Origin: Candidatus Competibacteraceae bacterium
GTDB taxonomy: Bacteria > Pseudomonadota > Gammaproteobacteria > Competibacterales > Competibacteraceae
Assembly (NCBI GenBank): GCA_020445005.1
Contig: JAGRHM010000204.1
Span: 1-5,151, forward strand
Length of the DNA stretch: 5,151 nucleotides
Direction of reading: 5' to 3'
Every line of letters begins with the position of its first letter. The first letter of the stretch is position 1. The notes under the pieces were generated by a model, which saw nothing but the letters and a program-made list of their open reading frames with translations, made no database searches and was not told the origin of the DNA. The translations under genes and the position numbers were made by a program. Positions 1-5,151 of the stretch are shown here, one piece after another.

Positions 1-1681
1 GACAACCCAGATCAATGCAGTTGCCACAACCGGTGCATTGGTCGTCGATCACTTCGTAAGGCTTGAAACGCTCGAAGCGGTCGGTCAGCGAGCAAGGGCG
101 GTTAGTGATAATGACCGAGGGTTCTTCCATTTTGGTCTCTTCCCGCACCAGCTTGACCATCGTGGGCAGTTCGTAGGGATCGACCATGCGGATGCGCTCG
201 GGACGGACGCCCAGGGCTTCGGCCAGTTTGGCGAAATCGACGCGAGGCGCAGGCAGACCATGCAGATTTTCTCCCGTGCCGGGATTTTCCTGGCCACCGG
301 TCATACCGACTGAGCGGTTGTCGAGGAGCAGCACCGTCACATTGCCCCGGTTGTAAATCATGTTCAGCAGGCCCTGCATACCCATGTGCAGGAAGGTCGA
401 ATCGCCAATCACCGCAACAATGTGTTTTTTCTCGTCGGATTCTCCGCGGCCCTTGTCCATGCCGTGGGCCATGCTTAACGATGCGCCCATGGAAATGCAG
501 GTATCCAGGGCATTCCAGGGATGGCCAGCGCCCAGCGTGTAGCAGCCGATGTCGCCGATGATGTTGAGATTGCGGATATGGGAGAGAGCAAAGTAGGGAC
601 CCAGGTGCGGACAGGAGGCGCACATGGTCGGCGGACGAGGAAACACATCGGCCTGGCGGCGATCTGGGACAGAATAAGGCTCGCCAAGCAGTGGCTTGAT
701 GGCCGGACGGAGTACGCTGGGAGTCAATTCGCCAAAGCGAGGCAGAATGTCCTTGCCATGTACGGCGAGACCCGCAGCGCGGAGTTCGGTTTCCAGCAAG
801 GGTTCGGTTTCCTCGACGACGACCAGCGTATCTACCTCGCCAGCAAAAGCGCGAATCCGGTCCAGCGGAGCTGGGTGACTGAAGCCAAGTTTGAACACCG
901 GAGCGTTCGGGAAGGTTTCGCGGACATGCATGAAGGCTGGACCGGAGGTGACAAAGCCCATCCGCCGGTCGCTGCCCATGGAGACTTCGTTAAGGTCGCT
1001 GATTTCGGAGGCCGCGCGCAAGACCTGATCGCGCTGATGCATGAGCGGTAATCGGGGCTTGGCGTTCGCCGGAGTCATCACCCAGCGTTGGGGATTTTTC
1101 TGGAAGCCAGCGGCGGGCCGTTCGATTCGTTCACCGGCAAAGGTCACCATGGCTTTGACATGGCAGACGCGCGTGGTCATGCGCACGATGACCGGGGTTT
1201 CGTATTCTTCCGAGAGAGTAAAAGCGCGCTTGGCCAGATCGTAAGCTTCCTGAGAATCGGCAGGCTCCAGAACCGGTAGGTGGCCAAACCGGCCCCAGTA
1301 GCGCGAATCTTGCTCATTCTGCGAGGAAGATAGACCGACATCGTCAGCGACCACGATCACCAGACCGCCGACCACGCCAGCCAGCGATTGCGTCATGAAG
1401 GCGTCCGAGGCGACGTTCATACCGACGTGTTTCATCGCCGCCAGAGCGCGCGATCCGGCCAAGGAAGCGCCGATGGCGACTTCCACCGCCACTTTTTCAT
1501 TAACCGACCATTCGGAGTAGATGTCAGGATAGAGGGCGATGTATTCCAGAATTTCGGTGGCGGGGGTGCCGGGGTAGGCGGCGGCGACGCGAACACCGGC
1601 TTCCCAGGCAGCGCGGGCGACGGCTTCGTTGCCGGATAGCAAATGGCGACTTTCAGCCTTGGCGTGAACCACGGCGTTCAT
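1..1681 (-). CDS. iorA: Indolepyruvate:ferredoxin oxidoreductase, alpha subunit (C-terminus cut by window edge)
   Basis: The frame reads without interruption from ATG at 1681 to the left edge, giving 560 codons. In known IorAB enzymes the alpha subunit decarboxylates arylpyruvates on thiamine diphosphate and passes electrons through 4Fe-4S clusters to ferredoxin, forming arylacetyl-CoA in the cytoplasm. Visible marks in order: YPGTPATE (residues 36-43), NEKVAVEVA (61-69), MKHVGMNVASD (83-93), SSQNEQDSR (119-127), a CASCPH motif (354-359), and a GDS...LDN thiamine-diphosphate site (426-455). A CX2CX2CX4C cluster motif has cysteines 549, 552, 555 and 560. Family members run to roughly 600 or more residues, so only the last part, including the expected second cluster, is missing. 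The start is supported by GAGG at 1693-1696, 11 bases upstream; the frame is closed by a stop at 1742-1744 with no other good start between. The partner iorB would be expected beyond the left edge, but this cannot be seen. A related 2-oxoacid:ferredoxin oxidoreductase with another substrate is possible. Confidence 0.93.
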   Translation of the reverse strand, partial: MNAVVHAKAESRHLLSGNEAVARAAWEAGVRVAAAYPGTPATEILEYIALYPDIYSEWSVNEKVAVEVAIGASLAGSRALAAMKHVGMNVASDAFMTQSLAGVVGGLVIVVADDVGLSSSQNEQDSRYWGRFGHLPVLEPADSQEAYDLAKRAFTLSEEYETPVIVRMTTRVCHVKAMVTFAGERIERPAAGFQKNPQRWVMTPANAKPRLPLMHQRDQVLRAASEISDLNEVSMGSDRRMGFVTSGPAFMHVRETFPNAPVFKLGFSHPAPLDRIRAFAGEVDTLVVVEETEPLLETELRAAGLAVHGKDILPRFGELTPSVLRPAIKPLLGEPYSVPDRRQADVFPRPPTMCASCPHLGPYFALSHIRNLNIIGDIGCYTLGAGHPWNALDTCISMGASLSMAHGMDKGRGESDEKKHIVAVIGDSTFLHMGMQGLLNMIYNRGNVTVLLLDNRSVGMTGGQENPGTGENLHGLPAPRVDFAKLAEALGVRPERIRMVDPYELPTMVKLVREETKMEEPSVIITNRPCSLTDRFERFKPYEVIDDQCTGCGNCIDLGC

Positions 1682-1810
1682 AATAGGATGGACCTCGTTG
1701 GCGATAGGCGGAAGGCAAGGATGAACTGAATATTCTGTAGATTAGGCGAATTTTGGATTTTAGCCATACTCCAGCGAACGGAATAGGAGATACGCGAACT
1801 TCACCTGGTT
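1682..1810. other. Intergenic region upstream of iorA
   Basis: This 129-base gap separates the small unknown gene from iorA on the same strand. Read on the minus strand it has a TAAAAT box at about 1757-1762 but no convincing -35 partner, so a separate iorA promoter is possible but unproven. The 14-base stretch at 1725-1738 is an inverted repeat with one mismatched pair around GAATATTC, lying 44-57 bases before the iorA start. No clear hairpin followed by a T run was found after the small gene, so read-through into iorA is plausible. Confidence 0.35.
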
Positions 1811-2128
1811 TCAGCCGACGACGAAATTCTCAACGTCTACCCGGATGACCGGGCGCTCCAGGACGACCGTGACTGCTATCGCGTAGCGTCTGGCCCATTC
1901 TCCCGCCTCCTCGAAGCGATCCTCGCCACCGTACCGGGCAACATTAAGAACCATATCGAGTAGCAGAATTTTGCCGGTCGGGTTGGACGGCACGCACTCC
2001 AGGTCCTCGAATTCCCGAGTCAACCAAGCGCGCGCCTGCTCCTTGTCCAGACCCTGTATTTCGCCATCATGCAACATGATCTCGTATTCCCTTTTTCGAT
2101 CGAACGATACGGTAACGGCATAACTCAC
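1811..2128 (-). CDS. Small acidic protein of unknown function (105 aa)
   Basis: I do not recognise this family. The chosen start is GTG at 2126-2128, preceded by AAAGGAG (2136-2142) at a 7-base spacing. The frame stays open upstream to an ATG at 2215, but that extension would translate through the TATAAT box and ribosome binding site and reads as basic, low-complexity sequence, so it is rejected. The 105-residue product is acidic (about 20 Asp/Glu against 13 Lys/Arg). It has no signal peptide, membrane segment or cysteine cluster; its single Cys is residue 45. The pattern suggests a mixed alpha/beta fold: a beta strand at residues 3-9, charged and probably helical stretches around 28-44 and 69-82, and beta strands near 83-90 and 94-104. 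It lies upstream of iorA on the same strand and may be co-transcribed with it. That it is a real gene is likely from the ribosome binding site and the coding-like composition; its role is unknown. Confidence 0.7.
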   Translation of the reverse strand: MSYAVTVSFDRKREYEIMLHDGEIQGLDKEQARAWLTREFEDLECVPSNPTGKILLLDMVLNVARYGGEDRFEEAGEWARRYAIAVTVVLERPVIRVDVENFVVG

Positions 2129-2135
2129 GCTAAAT

Positions 2136-2142
2136 CTCCTTT
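2136..2142 (-). promoter_or_regulatory. Shine-Dalgarno site fixing the GTG start of the small protein
   Basis: On the minus strand this reads AAAGGAG, seven bases before GTG at 2128. It is the best ribosome binding site in the window and decides for the 105-residue form over the longer ATG-started form. Confidence 0.8.
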
Positions 2143-2174
2143 GGTTTGTCGATCCAATTATTATTGAAGGGCGC

Positions 2175-2203
2175 ATTATACGGCTCTTAACAACAATATT
2201 CGC
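2175..2203 (-). promoter_or_regulatory. Putative promoter of the small unknown gene
   Basis: A perfect TATAAT lies at 2175-2180 on the minus strand, about 47 bases before the GTG start. The hexamer at the 17-base-spaced -35 position (2198-2203, GCGAAT) is poor. A good TTGACT at 2210-2215 is too far away (29-base spacer). The promoter may therefore depend on an activator, or the match may be fortuitous. It lies in an AT-rich gap of a GC-rich window, as promoters often do. Confidence 0.45.
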
Positions 2204-2210
2204 CAGAATA
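2197..2210. repeat. 14-base inverted repeat, candidate operator
   Basis: TATTC-GCCA-GAATA has perfect 5-base arms around a 4-base centre. It overlaps the -35 position of the leftward putative promoter and lies in the divergent gap, where a regulator could act on one or both directions. The short arms mean that chance is a real alternative. Confidence 0.3.
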
Positions 2211-2244
2211 GTCAATACCCTGTTGCGCGAAAGACGTCCTCAAT

Positions 2245-2271
2245 TAGACTTACTTCGACTCTAGCAATAAT
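2245..2271 (+). promoter_or_regulatory. Weak candidate promoter of the SDR-racemase-badI cluster
   Basis: TAGACT (2245-2250, four of six matches to TTGACA) and AATAAT (2266-2271, five of six matches to TATAAT) are separated by 15 bases and lie just upstream of the SDR start. The -35 and spacer are poor. It is listed because a promoter is expected in this divergent gap and no better pair was found on the plus strand. Confidence 0.22.
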
Positions 2272-2295
2272 CAATGATGACGTCGGGGTATAGGC

Positions 2296-3063
2296 ATGAA
2301 GATCGATCACCGGGTTTTTCTCGTCACCGGGGGGGCTTCCGGTCTGGGGGCAGCTACAGTGCGGATGCTCGTCGCGGCCGGAGGCCAGGTGACTATCGCC
2401 GATTTGAACCGGGAGGCGGGGGAGGCGCTCGCTGCTGAACTTGGCGTTGCTGCTCGTTTTATAGCGACCGATGTCGCCGATGAAGCCAGTGGACGGGCCA
2501 CGGTCGACGCGACCCTCAGCACATTCGGTGCGCTGCATGGCCTGGTGACCTGTGCTGGCGTTGCTCCAGCAGAAAAGGTGCTGGTCAAGGGAGAGCCGCC
2601 GGGGTTGGCCCTGTTCGCCAGGGTTGTGCAAATTAATCTGATCGGCGCGTTCAACCTGACGCGCCACGCCGCGGCCGCCATGGCGAGCAATGAACCGGGA
2701 GAGACCGGTGAACGCGGCGTCATCATCAACACCGCTTCCATCGCCGCTTTTGAAGCACAGGTCGGCCAAGCCGCTTATGCCGCTTCTAAGGGCGGCGTGG
2801 TGGCGATGACTCTACCGATTGCTCGGGAACTCAGCCGCTATGGCATCCGGGTGATGGCCATTGCGCCCGGTGTCATGGAAACCCCGATGTTGATGGGCAT
2901 GCCCCAGGAGGTGAAAGACTCGCTGGGCAATGTGGTTCCCTTTCCGCCGCGCCTGGGCCAGCCGGAGGAATTTGCCAGCCTAGTGCGCCAGATCATTGAA
3001 AACGGTTATCTTAACGGCGAAATTATCCGTCTTGATGGCGCGCTACGCATGGGCGCGAAATAG
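2296..3063 (+). CDS. HSD10-type short-chain dehydrogenase, probably 3-hydroxy-(2-methyl)acyl-CoA dehydrogenase
   Basis: This 255-residue Rossmann-fold enzyme is predicted to oxidise a 3-hydroxyacyl-CoA, including alpha-branched ones, to the 3-ketoacyl-CoA with NAD+. Visible marks: the nucleotide loop TGGASGLG (11-18), Asp36 at the end of the second strand (favouring NAD over NADP), CAG at 86-88 in place of NAG, Asn114, and the catalytic Ser148, Tyr161 and Lys165 in YAASK. The stretch around 141-170 and the end ([24 protein letters not shown]) closely follow human HSD17B10 and bacterial relatives; the length also fits that family (about 255-261). The sequence is unlike the classical BadH of Rhodopseudomonas. 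The ribosome binding site is modest (GGGG at 2285-2288). The racemase gene starts 38 bases after its stop, so the two are probably one operon. Inferred role here: oxidation of 2-hydroxycyclohexanecarboxyl-CoA or a branched 3-hydroxyacyl-CoA. A 2-methyl-3-hydroxybutyryl-CoA dehydrogenase of isoleucine breakdown is the alternative. Confidence 0.9.
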   Translation: MKIDHRVFLVTGGASGLGAATVRMLVAAGGQVTIADLNREAGEALAAELGVAARFIATDVADEASGRATVDATLSTFGALHGLVTCAGVAPAEKVLVKGEPPGLALFARVVQINLIGAFNLTRHAAAAMASNEPGETGERGVIINTASIAAFEAQVGQAAYAASKGGVVAMTLPIARELSRYGIRVMAIAPGVMETPMLMGMPQEVKDSLGNVVPFPPRLGQPEEFASLVRQIIENGYLNGEIIRLDGALRMGAK

Positions 3064-3101
3064 GCAGCCCTATTCATACGATTAAATAAGGTCAAAATAC
3101 G

Positions 3102-4241
3102 ATGGGACCCTTGCAGGGCATTAAAGTCATTGAATTCGCCGGACTCGGTCCGGTGCCTTTTTCCGCGATGCTGCTGTCCGACCTAGGCGCAGAGGTCGTG
3201 CAACTCAACCGGGATACAGCCAACCCGGAAGCAAACCTGTTCTCCCCGGAAAAGAATATTCCCAATCGGGGGCGGCGCATGCTTCGGCTCGACCTGAAAT
3301 CCCCGGAAGGTCAGGTAACGGCGCTGCGGCTGATCGAATCAGCAGATGCGCTGATCGAGGGTTTCCGGCCCGGCGTCATGGAACGACTGGGTCTGGGGCC
3401 GGATGTGGCGCTGGCGCGAAATCCGCGATTGGTTTATGGACGCATGACCGGCTGGGGTCAGACAGGCCCCTTGGCGCAGACCGCGGGTCACGACATCAAT
3501 TACCTGGCGATCACCGGGGCGCTGCATGCCATTGGCCGCGCCGACAGCGGCCCCGTCCCGCCGCTGAATTTGATTGCCGACTACGGCGGCGGCGCGATGT
3601 TTCTGATCGTGGGTATCCTGGCCGCCCTTCTGGAAGCGCGGAATTCCGGCCAGGGCCAGGTAGTGGACGCCGCCATGACCGATGGCAGCGCCCTGCTGAT
3701 GTCCGCCATGTACAGCCTGCGAGCGATGGGGTTCTGGACGGATCAGCGGGAGCGCAATTTTCTCGATGGCGGCGCGCACTTTTACGATACTTATCAATGC
3801 GCCGACAGCAAATGGCTGGCGGTCGGACCGATTGAGCCGCATTTTTACCAGATTTTGCTCGAAGGTTGTGGCGTGATGGACCCTGATCCCCGGCAGCAAT
3901 GGAATCCAAAATCCTGGCGACCGATGAAGGAGCGTCTGCGTGAAGCATTTCGCACCAAAACCCGGGACGAATGGTGTGCGCTCTTTGAAAATACCGACGC
4001 TTGCGTAACGCCGGTGCTGAGCATGGAAGAAGCGCCTGCTCATCCGCATAACCAGGCGCGGGAAACCTTTGTTGAGTTCGCTGGCTTGACGCAACCGGCT
4101 CCGGCGCCGCGCTTTAGCCGCACCCCAGCAACGATTCAGGGGCCGCCAGGCAAGCCGATCGACGCCTCACACGATTGGTTGATCGGCTGGGGATTTTCTG
4201 AAAGCGAAATTACCCGGTTCGTCGCAGATGGGGCGATTTGA
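3102..4241 (+). CDS. Alpha-methylacyl-CoA racemase (family III CoA-transferase fold)
   Basis: At 379 residues this matches the length of alpha-methylacyl-CoA racemases, which interconvert (2R)- and (2S)-2-methylacyl-CoA by 1,1-proton transfer at the alpha carbon. The residues known as catalytic in the Mycobacterium tuberculosis enzyme MCR (His126, Asn152, Asp156, Glu241) align with a constant offset of four to His130 (GHDINY), Asn156 and Asp160 (NLIADYGGG) and Glu245 (IEPHFY). This favours racemase over CoA-transferase activity. Other family marks are LSDLGAEVV (25-33), [15 protein letters not shown] (86-100) and [11 protein letters not shown] (113-123). No signal peptide or membrane segment is evident. 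TAAGG at 3087-3091 is a fair ribosome binding site, 10 bases before the ATG. The gene sits between an alpha-branched-type hydroxyacyl-CoA dehydrogenase and badI, so the substrate may be an alicyclic acyl-CoA epimerised at ring carbon 1. That substrate is inference. A family III CoA-transferase activating the acid is the less likely alternative. Confidence 0.9.
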   Translation: MGPLQGIKVIEFAGLGPVPFSAMLLSDLGAEVVQLNRDTANPEANLFSPEKNIPNRGRRMLRLDLKSPEGQVTALRLIESADALIEGFRPGVMERLGLGPDVALARNPRLVYGRMTGWGQTGPLAQTAGHDINYLAITGALHAIGRADSGPVPPLNLIADYGGGAMFLIVGILAALLEARNSGQGQVVDAAMTDGSALLMSAMYSLRAMGFWTDQRERNFLDGGAHFYDTYQCADSKWLAVGPIEPHFYQILLEGCGVMDPDPRQQWNPKSWRPMKERLREAFRTKTRDEWCALFENTDACVTPVLSMEEAPAHPHNQARETFVEFAGLTQPAPAPRFSRTPATIQGPPGKPIDASHDWLIGWGFSESEITRFVADGAI

Positions 4242-4263
4242 AATGGAGTTTGTTGCCTATAAT
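4238..4263 (+). promoter_or_regulatory. Possible internal promoter before badI
   Basis: A perfect TATAAT (4258-4263) follows TTGAAA (4238-4243, five of six matches to the -35 consensus, overlapping the racemase stop codon). The spacer is only 14 bases, shorter than normal, so activity is doubtful. If real, it would let badI be transcribed apart from the two genes upstream. Confidence 0.28.
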
Positions 4264-4295
4264 CCCAAGTAACTCAAACCAACCAAGGGGCTGTT

Positions 4296-5075
4296 ATGAC
4301 CGCCGACTATGAGGACATCCTCTACGAGATCAAGAATGGCGTCGCCACCATCACGATCAACCGTCCTGACAAATACAACGCCTTCCGCGCCCAGACCTGT
4401 GAGGAAATGATTGATGCCTTTCTCAAGGCAGGCTGGAATCGATCGGTGGGCGTCATTGTCCTGACCGGCGCTGGCCATCGGGCGTTCTGCACCGGCGGCG
4501 ACCAGTCAGCGCACGCCGGGCATTACGACGGGCGCGGCGTGATTGGCCTGCCGCTGGAGGAATTGCAAAGCGTGATCCGTGATGTTCCCAAGCCGGTCAT
4601 CGCCAAGGTGCGGGGTTACGCGATTGGCGGCGGGCATGTGCTGGCGCTGTTGTGCGACCTAACGCTCGCGGCGGAGTCCGCCAAATTCGGGCAGGTCGGT
4701 CCCAAGGTCGGTTCGGTCGATCCCGGATTTGGCACGGCTTATATGGCGCGGGTGATCGGCGAAAAGAAGGCGCGGGAGGTCTGGTATCTCTGCCGCCAAT
4801 ATACGGCGGCGGAGGCGGTGCAGATGGGGTTGGCTAACAAGGCGGTTCCCGATGACGAACTGGATGCGGAAGTCGATCGCTGGTGTGCGGAAATTCTGGA
4901 GAAAAGTCCCACCGCGCTGGAGTTGGCGAAACGCTCGTTTAACGCCGATACCGCGCACATTGCCGGTCTGTCATCACTGGGGTTGAAAGCGGTCAGCTTG
5001 TTCTATGGCACTGAGGAGTCGCAGGAAGGCGTACGGGCGTTTCAGGAAAAACGCAAGCCGAAATTCCGGGATTGA
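4296..5075 (+). CDS. badI: 2-Ketocyclohexanecarboxyl-CoA hydrolase (ring-opening, crotonase superfamily)
   Basis: BadI adds water across the ring of 2-ketocyclohexanecarboxyl-CoA and cleaves it in a retro-Dieckmann reaction to pimelyl-CoA, the step that ends alicyclic and some anaerobic aromatic degradation. The 259-residue product follows R. palustris BadI, as I recall it, nearly end to end: YEIKNGVA (10-17), NRPDKYNAF (22-30), FCTGGDQS (64-71), YDGRG (77-81), IRDVPKPVIA (94-103), GYAIGGGHVLA (107-117), GQVGPKVGSVDPG (132-144), KKAREVWYLC (157-166) and a C-terminal EKRKP. Ser140, Asp142 and Tyr237 match the BadI active-site residues Ser138, Asp140 and Tyr235 with a constant offset of two. 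MenB (dihydroxynaphthoyl-CoA synthase) is the closest alternative, but it has GSFDGG where this has GSVDPG and differs in the loop after GGDQ. AAGGGG (4285-4290), five bases before the ATG, is a good ribosome binding site. The gene lies 54 bases after the racemase stop. Confidence 0.92.
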   Translation: MTADYEDILYEIKNGVATITINRPDKYNAFRAQTCEEMIDAFLKAGWNRSVGVIVLTGAGHRAFCTGGDQSAHAGHYDGRGVIGLPLEELQSVIRDVPKPVIAKVRGYAIGGGHVLALLCDLTLAAESAKFGQVGPKVGSVDPGFGTAYMARVIGEKKAREVWYLCRQYTAAEAVQMGLANKAVPDDELDAEVDRWCAEILEKSPTALELAKRSFNADTAHIAGLSSLGLKAVSLFYGTEESQEGVRAFQEKRKPKFRD

Positions 5076-5100
5076 TTGAGAGACTGTTCAAAATTTCCAA

Positions 5101-5151
5101 TCAGCAGGAAAACGCCTGGATGCCGGTCTGGGCGCGGCCCAGGATCAGGGC
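5101..5151 (-). CDS. Possible C-terminal tail of a convergent gene (17 codons, edge-truncated)
   Basis: Read leftward from the right edge, the minus strand gives ALILGRAQTGIQAFSC and then TGA at 5101-5103. The reading is protein-like and GC-rich, but it is too short to identify, and any open frame could look like this. If real, it would converge on badI with 25 bases between the two stop codons. Positions 5076-5100 show no clear terminator hairpin. Confidence 0.2.
   Translation of the reverse strand, partial: ALILGRAQTGIQAFSC

Noticed and set aside
102..623. 173-codon open frame on the minus strand in a different frame from iorA
   Set aside because: It overlaps the thiamine-diphosphate domain of IorA in another frame. 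Its Arg-, His- and Pro-rich translation has no family resemblance.
521..1051. 176-codon open frame on the plus strand inside iorA
   Set aside because: The opposite strand carries continuous IorA sequence with motifs on both sides, so this is a shadow frame.
2129..2215. N-terminal extension of the small protein to ATG at 2215
   Set aside because: It would translate through a perfect TATAAT and a strong Shine-Dalgarno site, and its composition is unlike that of the rest of the protein.
2212..2769. 185-codon open frame on the minus strand across the divergent gap and the SDR gene
   Set aside because: It is antisense to the SDR catalytic region and shows no recognisable domain.
3339..4094. 251-codon open frame on the minus strand inside the racemase gene
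   Set aside because: It lies antisense to a gene with full family and catalytic-site support. Its translation is rich in Arg, His and Gln, typical of a shadow frame in GC-rich DNA.
4296..5075. MenB (1,4-dihydroxy-2-naphthoyl-CoA synthase) identity for the crotonase gene
   Set aside because: The YDGRG...GLPLEEL region and GSVDPG follow BadI rather than MenB, and no menaquinone genes are nearby.
5076..5100. Rho-independent terminator after badI
   Set aside because: Only a weak pairing of AAATTTCC with downstream bases was seen, with no stable GC stem followed by a T run.

Overview
The window is a GC-rich, gene-dense piece of a bacterial chromosome, probably from a proteobacterium. That placement is inferred from Shine-Dalgarno-led genes, GC-rich codon use and close resemblance to the BadI of Rhodopseudomonas; nothing here fixes the genus. 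No RNA gene, CRISPR array, insertion sequence or phage gene was seen. No gene-free stretch exceeds 300 bases.

Left part (1-2128, minus strand). Positions 1681 down to 1 hold the first 560 codons of an indolepyruvate:ferredoxin oxidoreductase alpha subunit (iorA), a thiamine-diphosphate and iron-sulfur enzyme. It runs off the left edge inside its C-terminal ferredoxin-like region. Upstream of it and on the same strand is a small acidic protein of unknown function (1811-2128, GTG start), with a strong ribosome binding site and a perfect TATAAT box ahead of it.

Middle (2129-2295). A divergent intergenic region separates the minus-strand pair from a plus-strand cluster. It holds putative promoters, a 14-base inverted repeat over the -35 position of the leftward promoter, and two GACGTC palindromes.

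Right part (2296-5075, plus strand). Three closely spaced genes encode an HSD10-type short-chain dehydrogenase, an alpha-methylacyl-CoA racemase (family III CoA-transferase fold) with all its catalytic residues, and a 2-ketocyclohexanecarboxyl-CoA hydrolase (badI). Together they make chemical sense as the lower part of alicyclic acid degradation. 2-Hydroxycyclohexanecarboxyl-CoA is an alpha-branched beta-hydroxyacyl-CoA. The racemase could set the configuration at ring carbon 1, the dehydrogenase could oxidise the ring hydroxyl, and BadI would open the ring hydrolytically to pimelyl-CoA. The dehydrogenase does not resemble the classical BadH, so this looks like a variant of the pathway. The last 76 bases hold only a doubtful tail of a convergent reading frame.
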